A DNA stretch of 64,000 bases from JAJPKK01 sp963781195. GTDB lineage: Bacteria > Pseudomonadota > Alphaproteobacteria > Rhizobiales > Xanthobacteraceae. Within the stretch, counting starts at the first letter, position 1. Each line of letters starts with the position of its first letter. Location of the stretch: NCBI GenBank assembly GCA_963781195.1, contig CAWAEZ010000012.1, forward strand, positions 124,001 to 188,000. The letters run 5' to 3'. The notes below the pieces were generated by a model that saw only the letters and a list, made by a program, of their open reading frames with translations, had not been told where the DNA came from and ran no database searches. The position numbers and the translations under genes were made by a program. Shown piece by piece: positions 9,018 to 17,218 of this stretch.

Positions 9018-10340
9018 ATGGCGATCCAGGAACACCGAAACGAGGTGCTTGCGGCAGGCGGGGCGATGCGCCGCTTCGTGCGCACGCGTCCGGTGCTGCT
9101 CGTGGCCGCCGTGCTGTTCGCCGGCCTCTTCCAGTTCGCCGGGCTCGCGCTGATTCCGGCGCTGATCGGGTTCGCCGTCATTGCGCTCGCCGTGCTGATC
9201 CGCGAAGCCGCGTTGCCGGGAGCCGACGAGGTGACGCTCTACGGGGAGCGTGGGAAGCCCCTCATGGCCGACCGCATGGTCGATGCCATCATTGCCGGGT
9301 TCTCGGAACCGGCCTTTGCGCTCGCGCCGGACAGCCAGGTCGTCGCCTTCAACGCCAGCGCCCAGCAGATCGTCCCCGGGATCTCCCGCGGCGAGCCGAT
9401 TTCCTTTGCGCTGCGCGCGCCCGACGTTCTCGAAGCGATCCGGAGCTCCAGCGCCAGCCGGCAGATGCAGCGCGTCGAATACTTCGAGCGGGTGCCGACC
9501 GACCGCTGGTGGGAGGCCACCATCGCCCCGTTGCTGTTGCCCGGCGAGACGCCGAGCCAGGCGCGCAATCTCGTGCTGCTGACATTGCGCGACCTGACCC
9601 CGTTGCGGCTCGTCGAGGAGATGCGGTCGGATTTCGTCGCCAATGCCAGCCACGAGCTGCGCACGCCGCTCGCGTCTCTGTCCGGTTTCATCGAGACGCT
9701 GCAGGGCCCCGCGCGCAGCGACGCGCCGGCCCGCGACCGCTTCCTCGCCATCATGAAGGAGCAGGCGACGCGGATGGCGCGCCTGATCGACGATCTGCTG
9801 TCGCTGTCGCGCATCGAGCAGAAGGCTCACATCCACCCCGACAGTCCGGTCAATCTCGGCGCCCTCGTGCGCGAGGTCGCCGACGGGCTCGCTCCGCTCG
9901 CCCATGAACGCGAGGTTGAAATCCGGATCGCCAACGCGCCGAGCGCGCTGACCGTCCCCGGCGACCGCGACGAATTGATACGGGTGTTCGAGAACCTGAT
10001 CGAGAATGCGCTCAAATACGGCGCGCCGGGCCACCGCGTCGACATCTCGCTCGGGCGCGAGCCCTCGGGGAATGCGCGGGAGGCCGTGGTGGCGGTCCGG
10101 GACTACGGGCCGGGCATTGCGCCGGAGCACCTGCCGCGCCTGACGGAACGGTTCTACCGGGTCGACATCAGCGAAAGCCGGGCCCAGGGCGGCACCGGGC
10201 TGGGACTCGCGCTCGTCAAGCATATCCTCCAACGTCATCGCGGCCGCATGGTGATCGAAAGCACCCCGGGGGCCGGCGCGACTTTCTCGGTCCGGCTCCC
10301 TTTGATTATGACACCGGCTACGGCAGATATTCTTAAGTAA
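9018..10340 (+). CDS. phoR: Phosphate-regulon sensor histidine kinase PhoR
   Basis: The 440-residue product has a hydrophobic N-terminal hairpin (about residues 26-60), a PAS-like region and a complete histidine kinase core. The H box is NASHELRTPLASL, with His212 as phosphorylation site. Then follow the N box NLIENALKYG, G1 box DYGPGI, and G2 box GGTGLGLAL. It would phosphorylate PhoB when phosphate is scarce and dephosphorylate it when PhoU and the Pst transporter signal sufficiency. The location directly before pstSCAB-phoU-phoB confirms the role. The start at 9018 gives a normal N-terminus; an in-frame ATG at 8970 behind no better ribosome site is the alternative. Confidence 0.93.
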   Translation: MAIQEHRNEVLAAGGAMRRFVRTRPVLLVAAVLFAGLFQFAGLALIPALIGFAVIALAVLIREAALPGADEVTLYGERGKPLMADRMVDAIIAGFSEPAFALAPDSQVVAFNASAQQIVPGISRGEPISFALRAPDVLEAIRSSSASRQMQRVEYFERVPTDRWWEATIAPLLLPGETPSQARNLVLLTLRDLTPLRLVEEMRSDFVANASHELRTPLASLSGFIETLQGPARSDAPARDRFLAIMKEQATRMARLIDDLLSLSRIEQKAHIHPDSPVNLGALVREVADGLAPLAHEREVEIRIANAPSALTVPGDRDELIRVFENLIENALKYGAPGHRVDISLGREPSGNAREAVVAVRDYGPGIAPEHLPRLTERFYRVDISESRAQGGTGLGLALVKHILQRHRGRMVIESTPGAGATFSVRLPLIMTPATADILK

Positions 10341-10355
10341 TTTCAAAATCTTATT

Positions 10356-10373
10356 TTGTCATTTATTTGTCAT
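10356..10373 (+). promoter_or_regulatory. Pho box upstream of pstS
   Basis: Two identical half-sites TTGTCAT (10356-10362 and 10367-10373) are separated by TTAT, giving the 11-base periodicity of PhoB sites. A further GTCA lies at 10378-10381. The region is AT-rich compared with its surroundings. It is placed about 220 bases before the pstS start, within the phoR-pstS gap, so pstSCAB-phoU-phoB probably has its own phosphate-starvation promoter here. Confidence 0.8.
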
Positions 10374-10594
10374 CTTGGTCACATAGAACGATGACATCGG
10401 CAGCGTAGCCTGCGGCCAGCTCCAGTCTCTCTCAAGGAGCGAGGGGAGACGATCGCTGGCTCGGCCCTGCTCCCTGCCCGGGTACTCTGCGTTTAGAGGC
10501 CAGCTTTCGAACAAAATCCACAACGGGCCTTGGGGAGGCCGCAGGAGGTCATCCTGTGGCGCTTTACCTTTGGCCGAACGGACGGAGAAAACAC

Positions 10595-11656
10595 GTGAAT
10601 CTCAACTTCATCCCATTGCGCGCCTTGGTTGCGGCCGGCGCGATCGCGGTTGTTGCGCCGCTGGCCGCTTCTGCCGCCGACATCTCGGGTGCCGGCGCGA
10701 CCTTCCCCTATCCGATCTACGCCAAGTGGGCGGACACCTATAAGAAGGACACCGGCGTCGGCCTCAACTACCAGTCGATCGGCTCGGGCGGTGGCATCAA
10801 GCAGATCCAGGCCAAGACGGTGGTGTTCGGTGCGACCGACGCGCCGCTCTCGGGCGCCGACCTCGAGAAGAGCGGCCTCGTCCAGTTTCCGATGGTGATG
10901 GGCGGGATCGTGCCGGTCCTCAACCTCGACGGCATCAAGCCGGGCGAGCTGGTGATCGACGGACCGACCCTCGCCAGCATCTTCCTCGGCCAGGTGAAGA
11001 CCTGGGACGACCCGGCGCTCAAGAAGCTCAACCCGACCGCCAAGCTGCCGAGCCAGGCGATCGCCGTCGTGCACCGTTCGGACGGGTCCGGCACCACCTT
11101 CAACTTCACCGACTACCTCTCCAAGGTCAGCCCCGACTGGAAGTCCAAGGTCGGCTCGGCGACCGCCGTGGAATGGCCGATCGGCATCGGTGCCAAAGGC
11201 AATGAGGGCGTCGCCAACAACGTCGCCAACACCAAGGGCTCGATCGGCTACGTCGAATACGCCTACGCCAAGCAGAACAAGCTGACCTACGCCGACATGA
11301 TGAACAAGGACGGCAAGACAGTCGCTCCGACGGCCGAAGCGTTCCAGGCGGCGGCTGCCAATGCGGACTGGAATTCGGTGCCGGGATACGGCGTGATCCT
11401 GAGCGACCAGCCCGGTGCGCAGTCGTGGCCGATGACGGCGGCGACCTTCATCCTCATCCACAAGCAGCCCAAGGACGCGGTCGCGGCCGGCGAGGCCCTC
11501 AAGTTCTTCAACTGGGCCTATACCAAGGGCGACAAGATGGCCCAGGATCTCGATTTCGTGCCGATGCCGACCCCGGTCGTCGCGACGATCGAGAAGATGT
11601 GGGCGGCCGATATCAAGGATCCGTCCGGCAAGCCGCTGTTCGCCCTGTCGAACTAA
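10595..11656 (+). CDS. pstS: Phosphate ABC transporter, periplasmic binding protein PstS
   Basis: The 353-residue product starts with a Sec signal peptide ending in PLAASA-AD and continues with the PstS hallmark ISGAGATFPYPIY. The phosphate-contact motifs follow: GSGGGIKQI, GATDAPLS, and HRSDGSGTT. It binds orthophosphate in the periplasm for PstCAB. The GTG at 10595 is chosen because it starts exactly at the signal peptide and has ACGGAG upstream; the ATG at 10556 would add 13 non-signal residues. The Pho box at 10356 gives the regulation. A hairpin follows the stop before pstC. Confidence 0.95.
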   Translation: MNLNFIPLRALVAAGAIAVVAPLAASAADISGAGATFPYPIYAKWADTYKKDTGVGLNYQSIGSGGGIKQIQAKTVVFGATDAPLSGADLEKSGLVQFPMVMGGIVPVLNLDGIKPGELVIDGPTLASIFLGQVKTWDDPALKKLNPTAKLPSQAIAVVHRSDGSGTTFNFTDYLSKVSPDWKSKVGSATAVEWPIGIGAKGNEGVANNVANTKGSIGYVEYAYAKQNKLTYADMMNKDGKTVAPTAEAFQAAAANADWNSVPGYGVILSDQPGAQSWPMTAATFILIHKQPKDAVAAGEALKFFNWAYTKGDKMAQDLDFVPMPTPVVATIEKMWAADIKDPSGKPLFALSN

Positions 11657-11670
11657 ACGATCCCTACGGA

Positions 11671-11694
11671 GGAAGGTGCCTGCGGGCACCTTCC
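11671..11694 (+). terminator. Hairpin between pstS and pstC (attenuator-like)
   Basis: A perfect 10-bp stem, GGAAGGTGCC (11671-11680) and GGCACCTTCC (11685-11694), encloses a TGCG loop 14 bases after the pstS stop. There is no T tract, so it may act as a partial terminator or as a 3' mRNA stabiliser. Either would leave more PstS than membrane components. The remaining 150 bases before pstC show no gene. Confidence 0.6.
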
Positions 11695-11843
11695 TCGACC
11701 GCCGGACCTTCGTCTCACGATCCGGTTTTACGTCGTCATCCGTCCTGTCGAATCTGATACCTCGAGCGGCCCGCGCCGGCGCACCGTCACGGCCCTGAAC
11801 GACGCGATGGGCCGCCGACTGTCGGTGGACTGGAGAGCCGGAC

Positions 11844-12864
11844 ATGCAAGAACCCGGGAGAAAACCGGTGGTCGATTTCGCCTTGTCTCACGGTAGCCCC
11901 GCTGTTTCGCATGACGTGGCCGTGCGTTCCAAAATTCTCGGTCGGCTTCGCCTCAGCGACACGGTGTTCCGCAATCTGACCCTCGGTGCGGCGATCCTGG
12001 TCCTGATCCTTCTCGGCGGCGTCATCGCGGCACTGATCAAAGGCTCCCTGCCGGCGCTCCAGGCGTTCGGCTTCAGCTTCCTCTATGAAGAGCGCTGGAA
12101 CCCGGTCACCGAAAAGTTCGGCGCCTTCGCGCCGATCTACGGCACCATCGTGACCTCGATCATCGCCATGGTGATCGCGGTGCCGCTCGGTCTTCTGATC
12201 TCGCTCTTTCTCACCGAGCTGTGCCCGCCCTGGCTGCGGCGGCCGATCGGCATCGCCATCGAGCTCTTGGCCGGCATCCCCAGCATCATCTATGGCATCT
12301 GGGGCCTGTTCGTGTTCGCGCCGTTCCTGCAGCGCTTCGTGCAGCCGTTCCTGATCAGCACCTTTTCGCACGTCCCCGGATTGTCGACGCTGTTTGAGGG
12401 ACCGCCCTTACGGCATCGGCACGCTGACCGCCGGGCTGATCCTCGCCATCATGGTGCTGCCCTTCATCACCTCGGTGTCGCGCGACGTGTTCGAGGCGGT
12501 GCCGCCGGTGCTCAAGGAGGCGGCTTACGGCGTCGGCTGCACCACCTGGGAGGTGGTGAGCAACGTGGTGCTGCCCTATGCCCGGGTCGGCGTCATCGGC
12601 GGCGTCATGCTGGGGCTCGGCCGCGCGCTCGGCGAGACCATGGCGGTCACCTTCGTCATCGGCAACGCGCATCGCGTCTCGGCATCGATCCTCGCGCCGG
12701 GCACGACGATCTCCGCGACCATCGCCAACGAATTCACCGAGGCGGTCGGCGACCTCTACACCTCCTCGCTGATCGCGCTCGGACTGATCCTCTTCGTGAT
12801 CACCTTCATCGTGCTGGCGCTGGCGCGCTACATGCTGATGCGGATCGAACGGCGGGTGGGCTGA
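11844..12864 (+). pseudogene. pstC: Phosphate ABC transporter permease PstC, frame broken once (probably a functional gene)
   Basis: Two frames join to a complete PstC of about 339 residues. The first membrane segment is around LGAAILVLILLGGVIAALI, the periplasmic loop and APIYGTIVTSIIAMVIAVPLG follow, and the permease EAA loop is KEAAYGVGCTTWEVVSNVVLP. One extra base near 12408 (between FEGPP and YGIGTLTAG) shifts the frame. It is typed as a pseudogene only because the frame is broken as given. The rest of the operon is intact, so a sequencing error is the simplest explanation. PstC pairs with PstA to form the phosphate channel. GGAG lies about 12 bases before the ATG, and pstA starts 3 bases after the stop. 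Confidence 0.88.
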
Positions 12865-12867
12865 ACC

Positions 12868-13707
12868 ATGGACCTCTACGCACGCCGCCGCCATCGCAAC
12901 CAGATCGTCCTGTTCCTGTCGATCAGCGCGACGGTGATCGGCCTCGGTTGGCTGGTCGTGATCCTCGGGACGCTGATCTTCGAGGGGCTGAGCGGATTGT
13001 CGCTCGCGGTCTTCACCGAGATGACCCCTCCCCCGGGATCGGCGGGCGGCCTCCTCAATCCGATCGTGGGGAGCCTGATGATCAGCGTCATCGCCGTCGT
13101 CATCGGGACGCCGATCGGCATGCTCGCCGGCACCTACATGGCGGAATACGGAAAATACGCCAGGCTCAGCATGGTGGTACGTTTCATCAACGACATCCTG
13201 CTTAGCGCGCCTTCCATCGTCATCGGCCTGTTCGTCTATGAGATCATGGTCGCGCCGATGGGACATTTCTCCGGCTGGGCGGGCGCGGTCGCGCTCGCCA
13301 TGATCGTCATCCCGGTGGTGGTGCGTACCACCGAGGACATGCTGGCGCTGGTGCCGAAGGAGCTGCGCGAGGCGGCGACCGCGCTGGGAATGCCGCGCGC
13401 CCACGTGATCGGCTACGTGTCCTATCGCGCAGCGCGGGCGGGAATGATCACCGGCGTGCTGCTGGCGATCGCACGCATCAGCGGCGAGACCGCGCCCCTG
13501 CTCTTCACCTCGCTCAACAACCAGTTCTTTTCCACCGATCTCAACGCCCCGATCTCCAGCCTCCCGGTGGTCATCTTCCAGTTCGCGCTGAGCCCCTACG
13601 CCGACTGGCAGAAGCTGGCCTGGATCGGAGCGCTCATCATCACCTTCGCAGTTCTCGCGCTCAGCGTTACCGCGCGCGCCCTGACCGCTACGAGGAAGTC
13701 TTCATGA
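12868..13707 (+). CDS. pstA: Phosphate ABC transporter permease PstA
   Basis: The 279-residue membrane protein has about six hydrophobic segments. The binding-protein-dependent permease motif is KELREAATALGMPRAHVIGY, which contacts the PstB ATPase, and RISGETAPLLFTSLNNQF is typical of PstA. With PstC it forms the inner-membrane channel for phosphate. It starts 3 bases after pstC, and its stop overlaps the pstB start by 4 bases (ATGA), indicating translational coupling. Confidence 0.95.
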   Translation: MDLYARRRHRNQIVLFLSISATVIGLGWLVVILGTLIFEGLSGLSLAVFTEMTPPPGSAGGLLNPIVGSLMISVIAVVIGTPIGMLAGTYMAEYGKYARLSMVVRFINDILLSAPSIVIGLFVYEIMVAPMGHFSGWAGAVALAMIVIPVVVRTTEDMLALVPKELREAATALGMPRAHVIGYVSYRAARAGMITGVLLAIARISGETAPLLFTSLNNQFFSTDLNAPISSLPVVIFQFALSPYADWQKLAWIGALIITFAVLALSVTARALTATRKSS

Positions 13708-14543
13708 ACTCCATGGAACCCGCTGCCAGTGCCGCGACCGTCCCGCCCGTGCCGGTCGCCAGCAAGGACATCGCCTCGCACGGCAAGCTCGCCGAGAAGG
13801 TGCTGGTGCGCGATCTCAACTTTTACTACGGCAGCCACCGGGCGCTCAAAGCGGTGAACGTCCCGCTGTACGACCGCAAGGTGATGGCCTTCATCGGACC
13901 TTCGGGCTGCGGAAAATCGACCCTGCTGCGCATCCTCAACCGCATCTACGACCTCTACCCGAACCAGCGCGCCGAGGGCGAGGTGCTGCTCGACGGCAAA
14001 AACATCCTCGACCCCAAGCAGGATCTCAACCTGCTGCGGGCGCGGATCGGGATGGTGTTCCAGAAGCCGACACCGTTCCCGATGTCGATCTACGAGAACA
14101 TCGCGTTCGGCGTCCGCCTCTATGAGAAGATATCGCGGGCCGATCTCGACCAGCGCGTCGAGTCCGCGCTGCGCCGCGCGGCCATTTGGGACGAGGCCAA
14201 AGACAAGCTTCAGGCCAGCGGGCTGAGTCTCTCCGGCGGCCAGCAGCAGCGGCTGTGCATCGCCCGCACCGTCGCGATCAAGCCCGAGGTCATCCTGCTC
14301 GACGAGCCGTGCTCGGCGCTCGACCCGATTTCGACCGCCAAGATCGAGGAGCTGATCGACGAGCTCAAGGACGATTACACCATCGCCATCGTCACCCACA
14401 ACATGCAGCAGGCCGCCCGCGTGTCCGACTACACGGCCTTCATGTATCTCGGCGAGATGGTCGAGTTCGACACCACGAGCAAGATGTTCACCACGCCCAC
14501 GGACCGGCGAACCCAGGACTACATCACCGGACGCTTCGGCTGA
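13704..14543 (+). CDS. pstB: Phosphate ABC transporter ATP-binding protein PstB
   Basis: The 279-residue ATPase has Walker A GPSGCGKST (residues 65-73), the PstB-typical QKPTPFPMSIYENI after the Q loop, signature LSGGQQQR, Walker B VILLDEPCSALDP, and the switch histidine in THNMQQAARV. It powers PstCA and takes part in signalling to PhoR through PhoU. An N-terminal extension of about 30 residues rich in Ala, Pro and Val precedes the ATPase domain; its role is unknown. The ATG overlaps the pstA stop by 4 bases. Confidence 0.96.
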   Translation: MNSMEPAASAATVPPVPVASKDIASHGKLAEKVLVRDLNFYYGSHRALKAVNVPLYDRKVMAFIGPSGCGKSTLLRILNRIYDLYPNQRAEGEVLLDGKNILDPKQDLNLLRARIGMVFQKPTPFPMSIYENIAFGVRLYEKISRADLDQRVESALRRAAIWDEAKDKLQASGLSLSGGQQQRLCIARTVAIKPEVILLDEPCSALDPISTAKIEELIDELKDDYTIAIVTHNMQQAARVSDYTAFMYLGEMVEFDTTSKMFTTPTDRRTQDYITGRFG

Positions 14544-14568
14544 TGCCGCGCAGGTGGAGAGATACGAC

Positions 14569-15288
14569 ATGGTCATGACCGAGCATACCCATAAGGCTTT
14601 CGACGCCGACCTGCAGGAGCTGGTGCGCATGATCGCCGAGATGGGCGGTCTCGCCGAGCGCCAGATCGGCGACTCGATCGATGCCCTCAACCGGCACGAC
14701 AACGTACTGTCCCAGAGCATCATCGCCGAGGACAGCAAGATCGACCTCCTGCAGAGAGAGATCGAAGAGAAGGCGATCCTCACCATCGCCCGCCGTCAGC
14801 CGATGGCGATCGACCTGCGCGACATCGTCGGCGCGCTGCGCGTCTCCAACGATCTCGAGCGGATCGGCGATCTCGCCAAGAACATCGCCAAGCGGGTGAT
14901 GGTGCTCGACGGCGAGCTCAATCTGCAGAAGGTCATGCGCGGCGTCGAGCACATGACCGAGCTGGTGCTGACCCAGATCAAGGACGTGCTGGACGCCTAT
15001 TCGCGCCGCGACGTCACCAAGGCGCTGCAGGTATGGCGCGGCGACGAGGAGGTCGATGCCGTCAACAACTCGCTGTTCCGCGAGCTCCTCACCTACATGA
15101 TGGAAGACCCACGCAACATCAGCGTGTGCATCCATCTCCTGTTTTGCGCCAAGAACATCGAGCGGATGGGCGATCACGCCACCAACATCGCCGAGACGAT
15201 CTACTACATGGTGGAGGGCAAGTCTCTGCCGGACGAGCGCCCGAAGGGCGACAACACGAGCACCACGCGGGTCCCCTATCGCCTGTAA
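14569..15288 (+). CDS. phoU: Phosphate signalling protein PhoU
   Basis: The 239-residue helical protein has the two PhoU repeats, each with the metal-site pattern: LRVSNDLERIGDLAKNIAKR in the first half and FCAKNIERMGDHATNIAE in the second. PhoU relays the state of the Pst transporter to PhoR and limits phosphate uptake. The ATG at 14569 is preceded by GGAGAG at good spacing; a GTG at 14554 would add five residues. It follows pstB by 25 bases and precedes phoB by 25 bases. Confidence 0.95.
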   Translation: MVMTEHTHKAFDADLQELVRMIAEMGGLAERQIGDSIDALNRHDNVLSQSIIAEDSKIDLLQREIEEKAILTIARRQPMAIDLRDIVGALRVSNDLERIGDLAKNIAKRVMVLDGELNLQKVMRGVEHMTELVLTQIKDVLDAYSRRDVTKALQVWRGDEEVDAVNNSLFRELLTYMMEDPRNISVCIHLLFCAKNIERMGDHATNIAETIYYMVEGKSLPDERPKGDNTSTTRVPYRL

Positions 15289-15313
15289 CGGGATCGCATG
15301 ATTTGAGGGCTGA

Positions 15314-16015
15314 ATGTCGGCGCGCATACTGATCATCGAGGACGAGGAGCCGTTGACGCTCCTCCTGCGCTACAATCTCGAGGCGGAGGGCTATTCCGTC
15401 GAATCCGCGATTCGCGGCGACGAGGCGGATCTCAAGCTCAAGGAGAATACCCCCGACCTCGCCGTGATCGACTGGATGCTGCCGGGGCTGTCCGGCATCG
15501 AGCTGATCCGCCGATTGCGGGCACGGCCCGAAACCCAGCAGCTGCCGATCATCATGCTCACCGCGCGGGGCGAGGAGACCGAGCGGGTGCGCGGCCTCGC
15601 CACCGGCGCCGACGACTACATCGTCAAGCCGTTCTCGGTGCCCGAGCTGCTGGCGCGAATCCGCGCCCTGCTGCGCCGGACCAAGCCCGAACGGGTCGCC
15701 GGCGTGCTGTCGGCGGGCGACATCGAGCTCGACCGCGAGAAGAAGCGGGTCGCCCGCGCCGGCCGCGACGTCCCGCTCGGCCCGACCGAGTTCCGTCTGC
15801 TCGAATTCCTGATGGAAAATCCGGGCCGCGTGTTCTCGCGCGAACAATTGCTCGACCGCGTCTGGGGCCGCGACGTCTACATCGACGAGCGCACCGTCGA
15901 TGTCCACGTCGGACGCCTTCGCAAGGCTCTCAATCGGGGCCGCGCCACCGATCCGATCCGCACCGTGCGCGGCGCCGGATATGCGCTCAACGACCGCTTC
16001 GTCAAAAGCGCGTGA
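15314..16015 (+). CDS. phoB: Phosphate-regulon response regulator PhoB
   Basis: The 233-residue product is an OmpR/PhoB-type regulator. The receiver domain has the acidic pocket at residues 10-12, phospho-acceptor Asp53 in VIDWMLPG, and Lys104 in VKPFS. The C-terminal winged helix contains LGPTEFRLLEFLMENPGRVF, ERTVDVHVGRLRKAL and GAGYAL. It would bind the two Pho boxes found before phoR and pstS. It is last in the operon and is followed by a gene-poor stretch before convergent gcrA. Confidence 0.96.
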   Translation: MSARILIIEDEEPLTLLLRYNLEAEGYSVESAIRGDEADLKLKENTPDLAVIDWMLPGLSGIELIRRLRARPETQQLPIIMLTARGEETERVRGLATGADDYIVKPFSVPELLARIRALLRRTKPERVAGVLSAGDIELDREKKRVARAGRDVPLGPTEFRLLEFLMENPGRVFSREQLLDRVWGRDVYIDERTVDVHVGRLRKALNRGRATDPIRTVRGAGYALNDRFVKSA

Positions 16016-16286
16016 CGCCGCGCGCCGGGGCGACCGGCACAGGCGGGGTCATCCCTCTGCTGCAAGCTGGAAGCTGCGGGAGTGCCGGGTGGCCCACCGG
16101 GCGCGAGATCAAGGTGGTCGAGACCAAGCTGGGCAAGACGAGGCGGGCACGATCAGGGTGGGCGACCTCGTCTCGAGCAACCGCGCCTGGGGCGCGATCA
16201 CCGCTGGCGCGGCGGGCGTTGCCGCGCTCCGCCCGCCACGTGCATCCGGGCCGGCCGGGCGAAAAGCCCCGGCCCGCGGAAAACTT
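16016..16286. other. Gap between convergent phoB and gcrA, with one hairpin
   Basis: No gene is recognised in these 271 bases. The only structure seen is a hairpin at 16253-16274: GGCCGGGC and GCCCCGGCC arms around a GAAAA loop, with one bulged C. It has no T tract on either strand, so its role as a two-way terminator is only possible. Open frames crossing the stretch lack family features. Confidence 0.35.
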
Positions 16287-16795
16287 TCAGCCGCGCTCCT
16301 GACGCTTGTCACGCCGGCGTTCCGACACCGGCTGGTAGGCGACGCGCGAGTGGAAGCCGCAATAGGGCAGGCCCTCGAGAAGTTCTTGCCGCCGCAGAAG
16401 AAGAAATCCGCCGCGCTCGGATCGCCGATCGGCCAGCGGCAGGTGCTCTCGCTCAATTCCAGGATCGAGCACCGCTGTCCCATTGGAATGATGTTTTCGA
16501 CGACCTGCGGCTCGGGCTCGAGATCGGCCTCGAACACCTGCAGCGGCGCGAGCGCGGTATTGCCGCGCACGCCGGGTCGCGCGATCCGCATCATGTGCTG
16601 ATGGGCGCGCGGCTTGCGCTGGCGCGGCACCGCGGCGGACGCGCTCTTGGCGCGGCCGGACAGCCCGAGGCGATGCACCTTGCCGATCACCGAGTTGCGG
16701 GACACGCCGCCGAGCTCGGCGGCAATCCGGCTCGCAGACAGGCCGTCGGCCCACAACTTCTTGAGCAATTCCACCCGCTCGTCAGTCCACGTCAT
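16287..16795 (-). pseudogene. gcrA: Cell-cycle regulator GcrA, frame broken once (probably a functional gene)
   Basis: The N-terminus reads MTWTDERVELLKKLWADGLS then a helix-turn-helix with GGVSRNSVIGKVHRLGLSGR, which is the GcrA DNA-binding domain. The C-terminal sigma70-interacting part follows: SESTCRWPIGDPSAADFFFC and, after a frame shift near 16380-16392, EGLPYCGFHSRVAYQPVSERR. GcrA is found only in alphaproteobacteria, where it activates cell-cycle promoters marked by CcrM methylation. One missing base breaks the frame within the conserved CGGK-LEGLPYC region. Since GcrA is often essential, this is probably a sequence error. Length after correction (about 170 residues) matches the family. 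Confidence 0.88.
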
Positions 16796-16833
16796 GGCCA
16801 CCCACTTTCGTTGTCCCGTCTCGGCAGCAGGCG

Positions 16834-17007
16834 GAATCCTTCTACGCCGTCGCTCGACCCGAGGCCGGGCGCCGTGAATGCTTCTCTGACTTCAGACTTG
16901 AAGAAATCGCCGCCGCACGAGATGTCGTATCAGTGCGCGGTAACGCTACTATATGCCGTGACTCGCGCGCAGAGTCCGGGGACTCCTCGTCCACACCTTC
17001 CGGAGTC
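16834..17007. promoter_or_regulatory. Cluster of GANTC (CcrM methylation) sites upstream of gcrA
   Basis: GANTC occurs at 16834-16838, 16960-16964, 16972-16976, 16981-16985 and 17003-17007, four of the five within 48 bases. GANTC is the CcrM methylation target, and GcrA acts with RNA polymerase at methylated promoters. The gap lies between the divergent gcrA and argD starts, so cell-cycle or autoregulatory control of gcrA is plausible. The rest of the 423-base gap (16796-17218) holds the argD promoter and leader listed separately. Confidence 0.45.
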
Positions 17008-17103
17008 CGATGGCCGTTTCGGCCGGCGTCATCCACAGCTCATCGCGCCGACGGTGCCCGGGCGGGCGAAATTTGCCGCCGATTTGCCGCCCGATGCCGC
17101 GTG

Positions 17104-17131
17104 TTGACAGGATTGCAGCCCGAAATACAAT
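17104..17131 (+). promoter_or_regulatory. Strong sigma70-type promoter for argD-argF-hslO
   Basis: A consensus -35 TTGACA (17104-17109) and near-consensus -10 TACAAT (17126-17131) are separated by 16 bases. Transcription would start near 17138, leaving a leader of about 80 bases before the argD GTG. Such a close match is unusual in this high-GC sequence. Confidence 0.6.
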
Positions 17132-17138
17132 GCGTTTG

Positions 17139-17162
17139 CGTGCCGCCCGGAGAGGCGGCACG
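17139..17162 (+). promoter_or_regulatory. Leader hairpin before argD (possible attenuator)
   Basis: CGTGCCGCC (17139-17147) and GGCGGCACG (17154-17162) form a perfect 9-bp stem with a 6-base loop, followed by TTTCATTTTG. It falls right at the start of the predicted argD transcript and resembles an intrinsic terminator. Premature termination, or protection of the 5' end, could set expression of the arginine genes. No leader peptide with arginine codons was seen. Confidence 0.45.
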
Positions 17163-17218
17163 TTTCATTTTGCGCACAATTCAACGCTTATCCGACGCAA
17201 CAACGAACGAGCCGTGTC

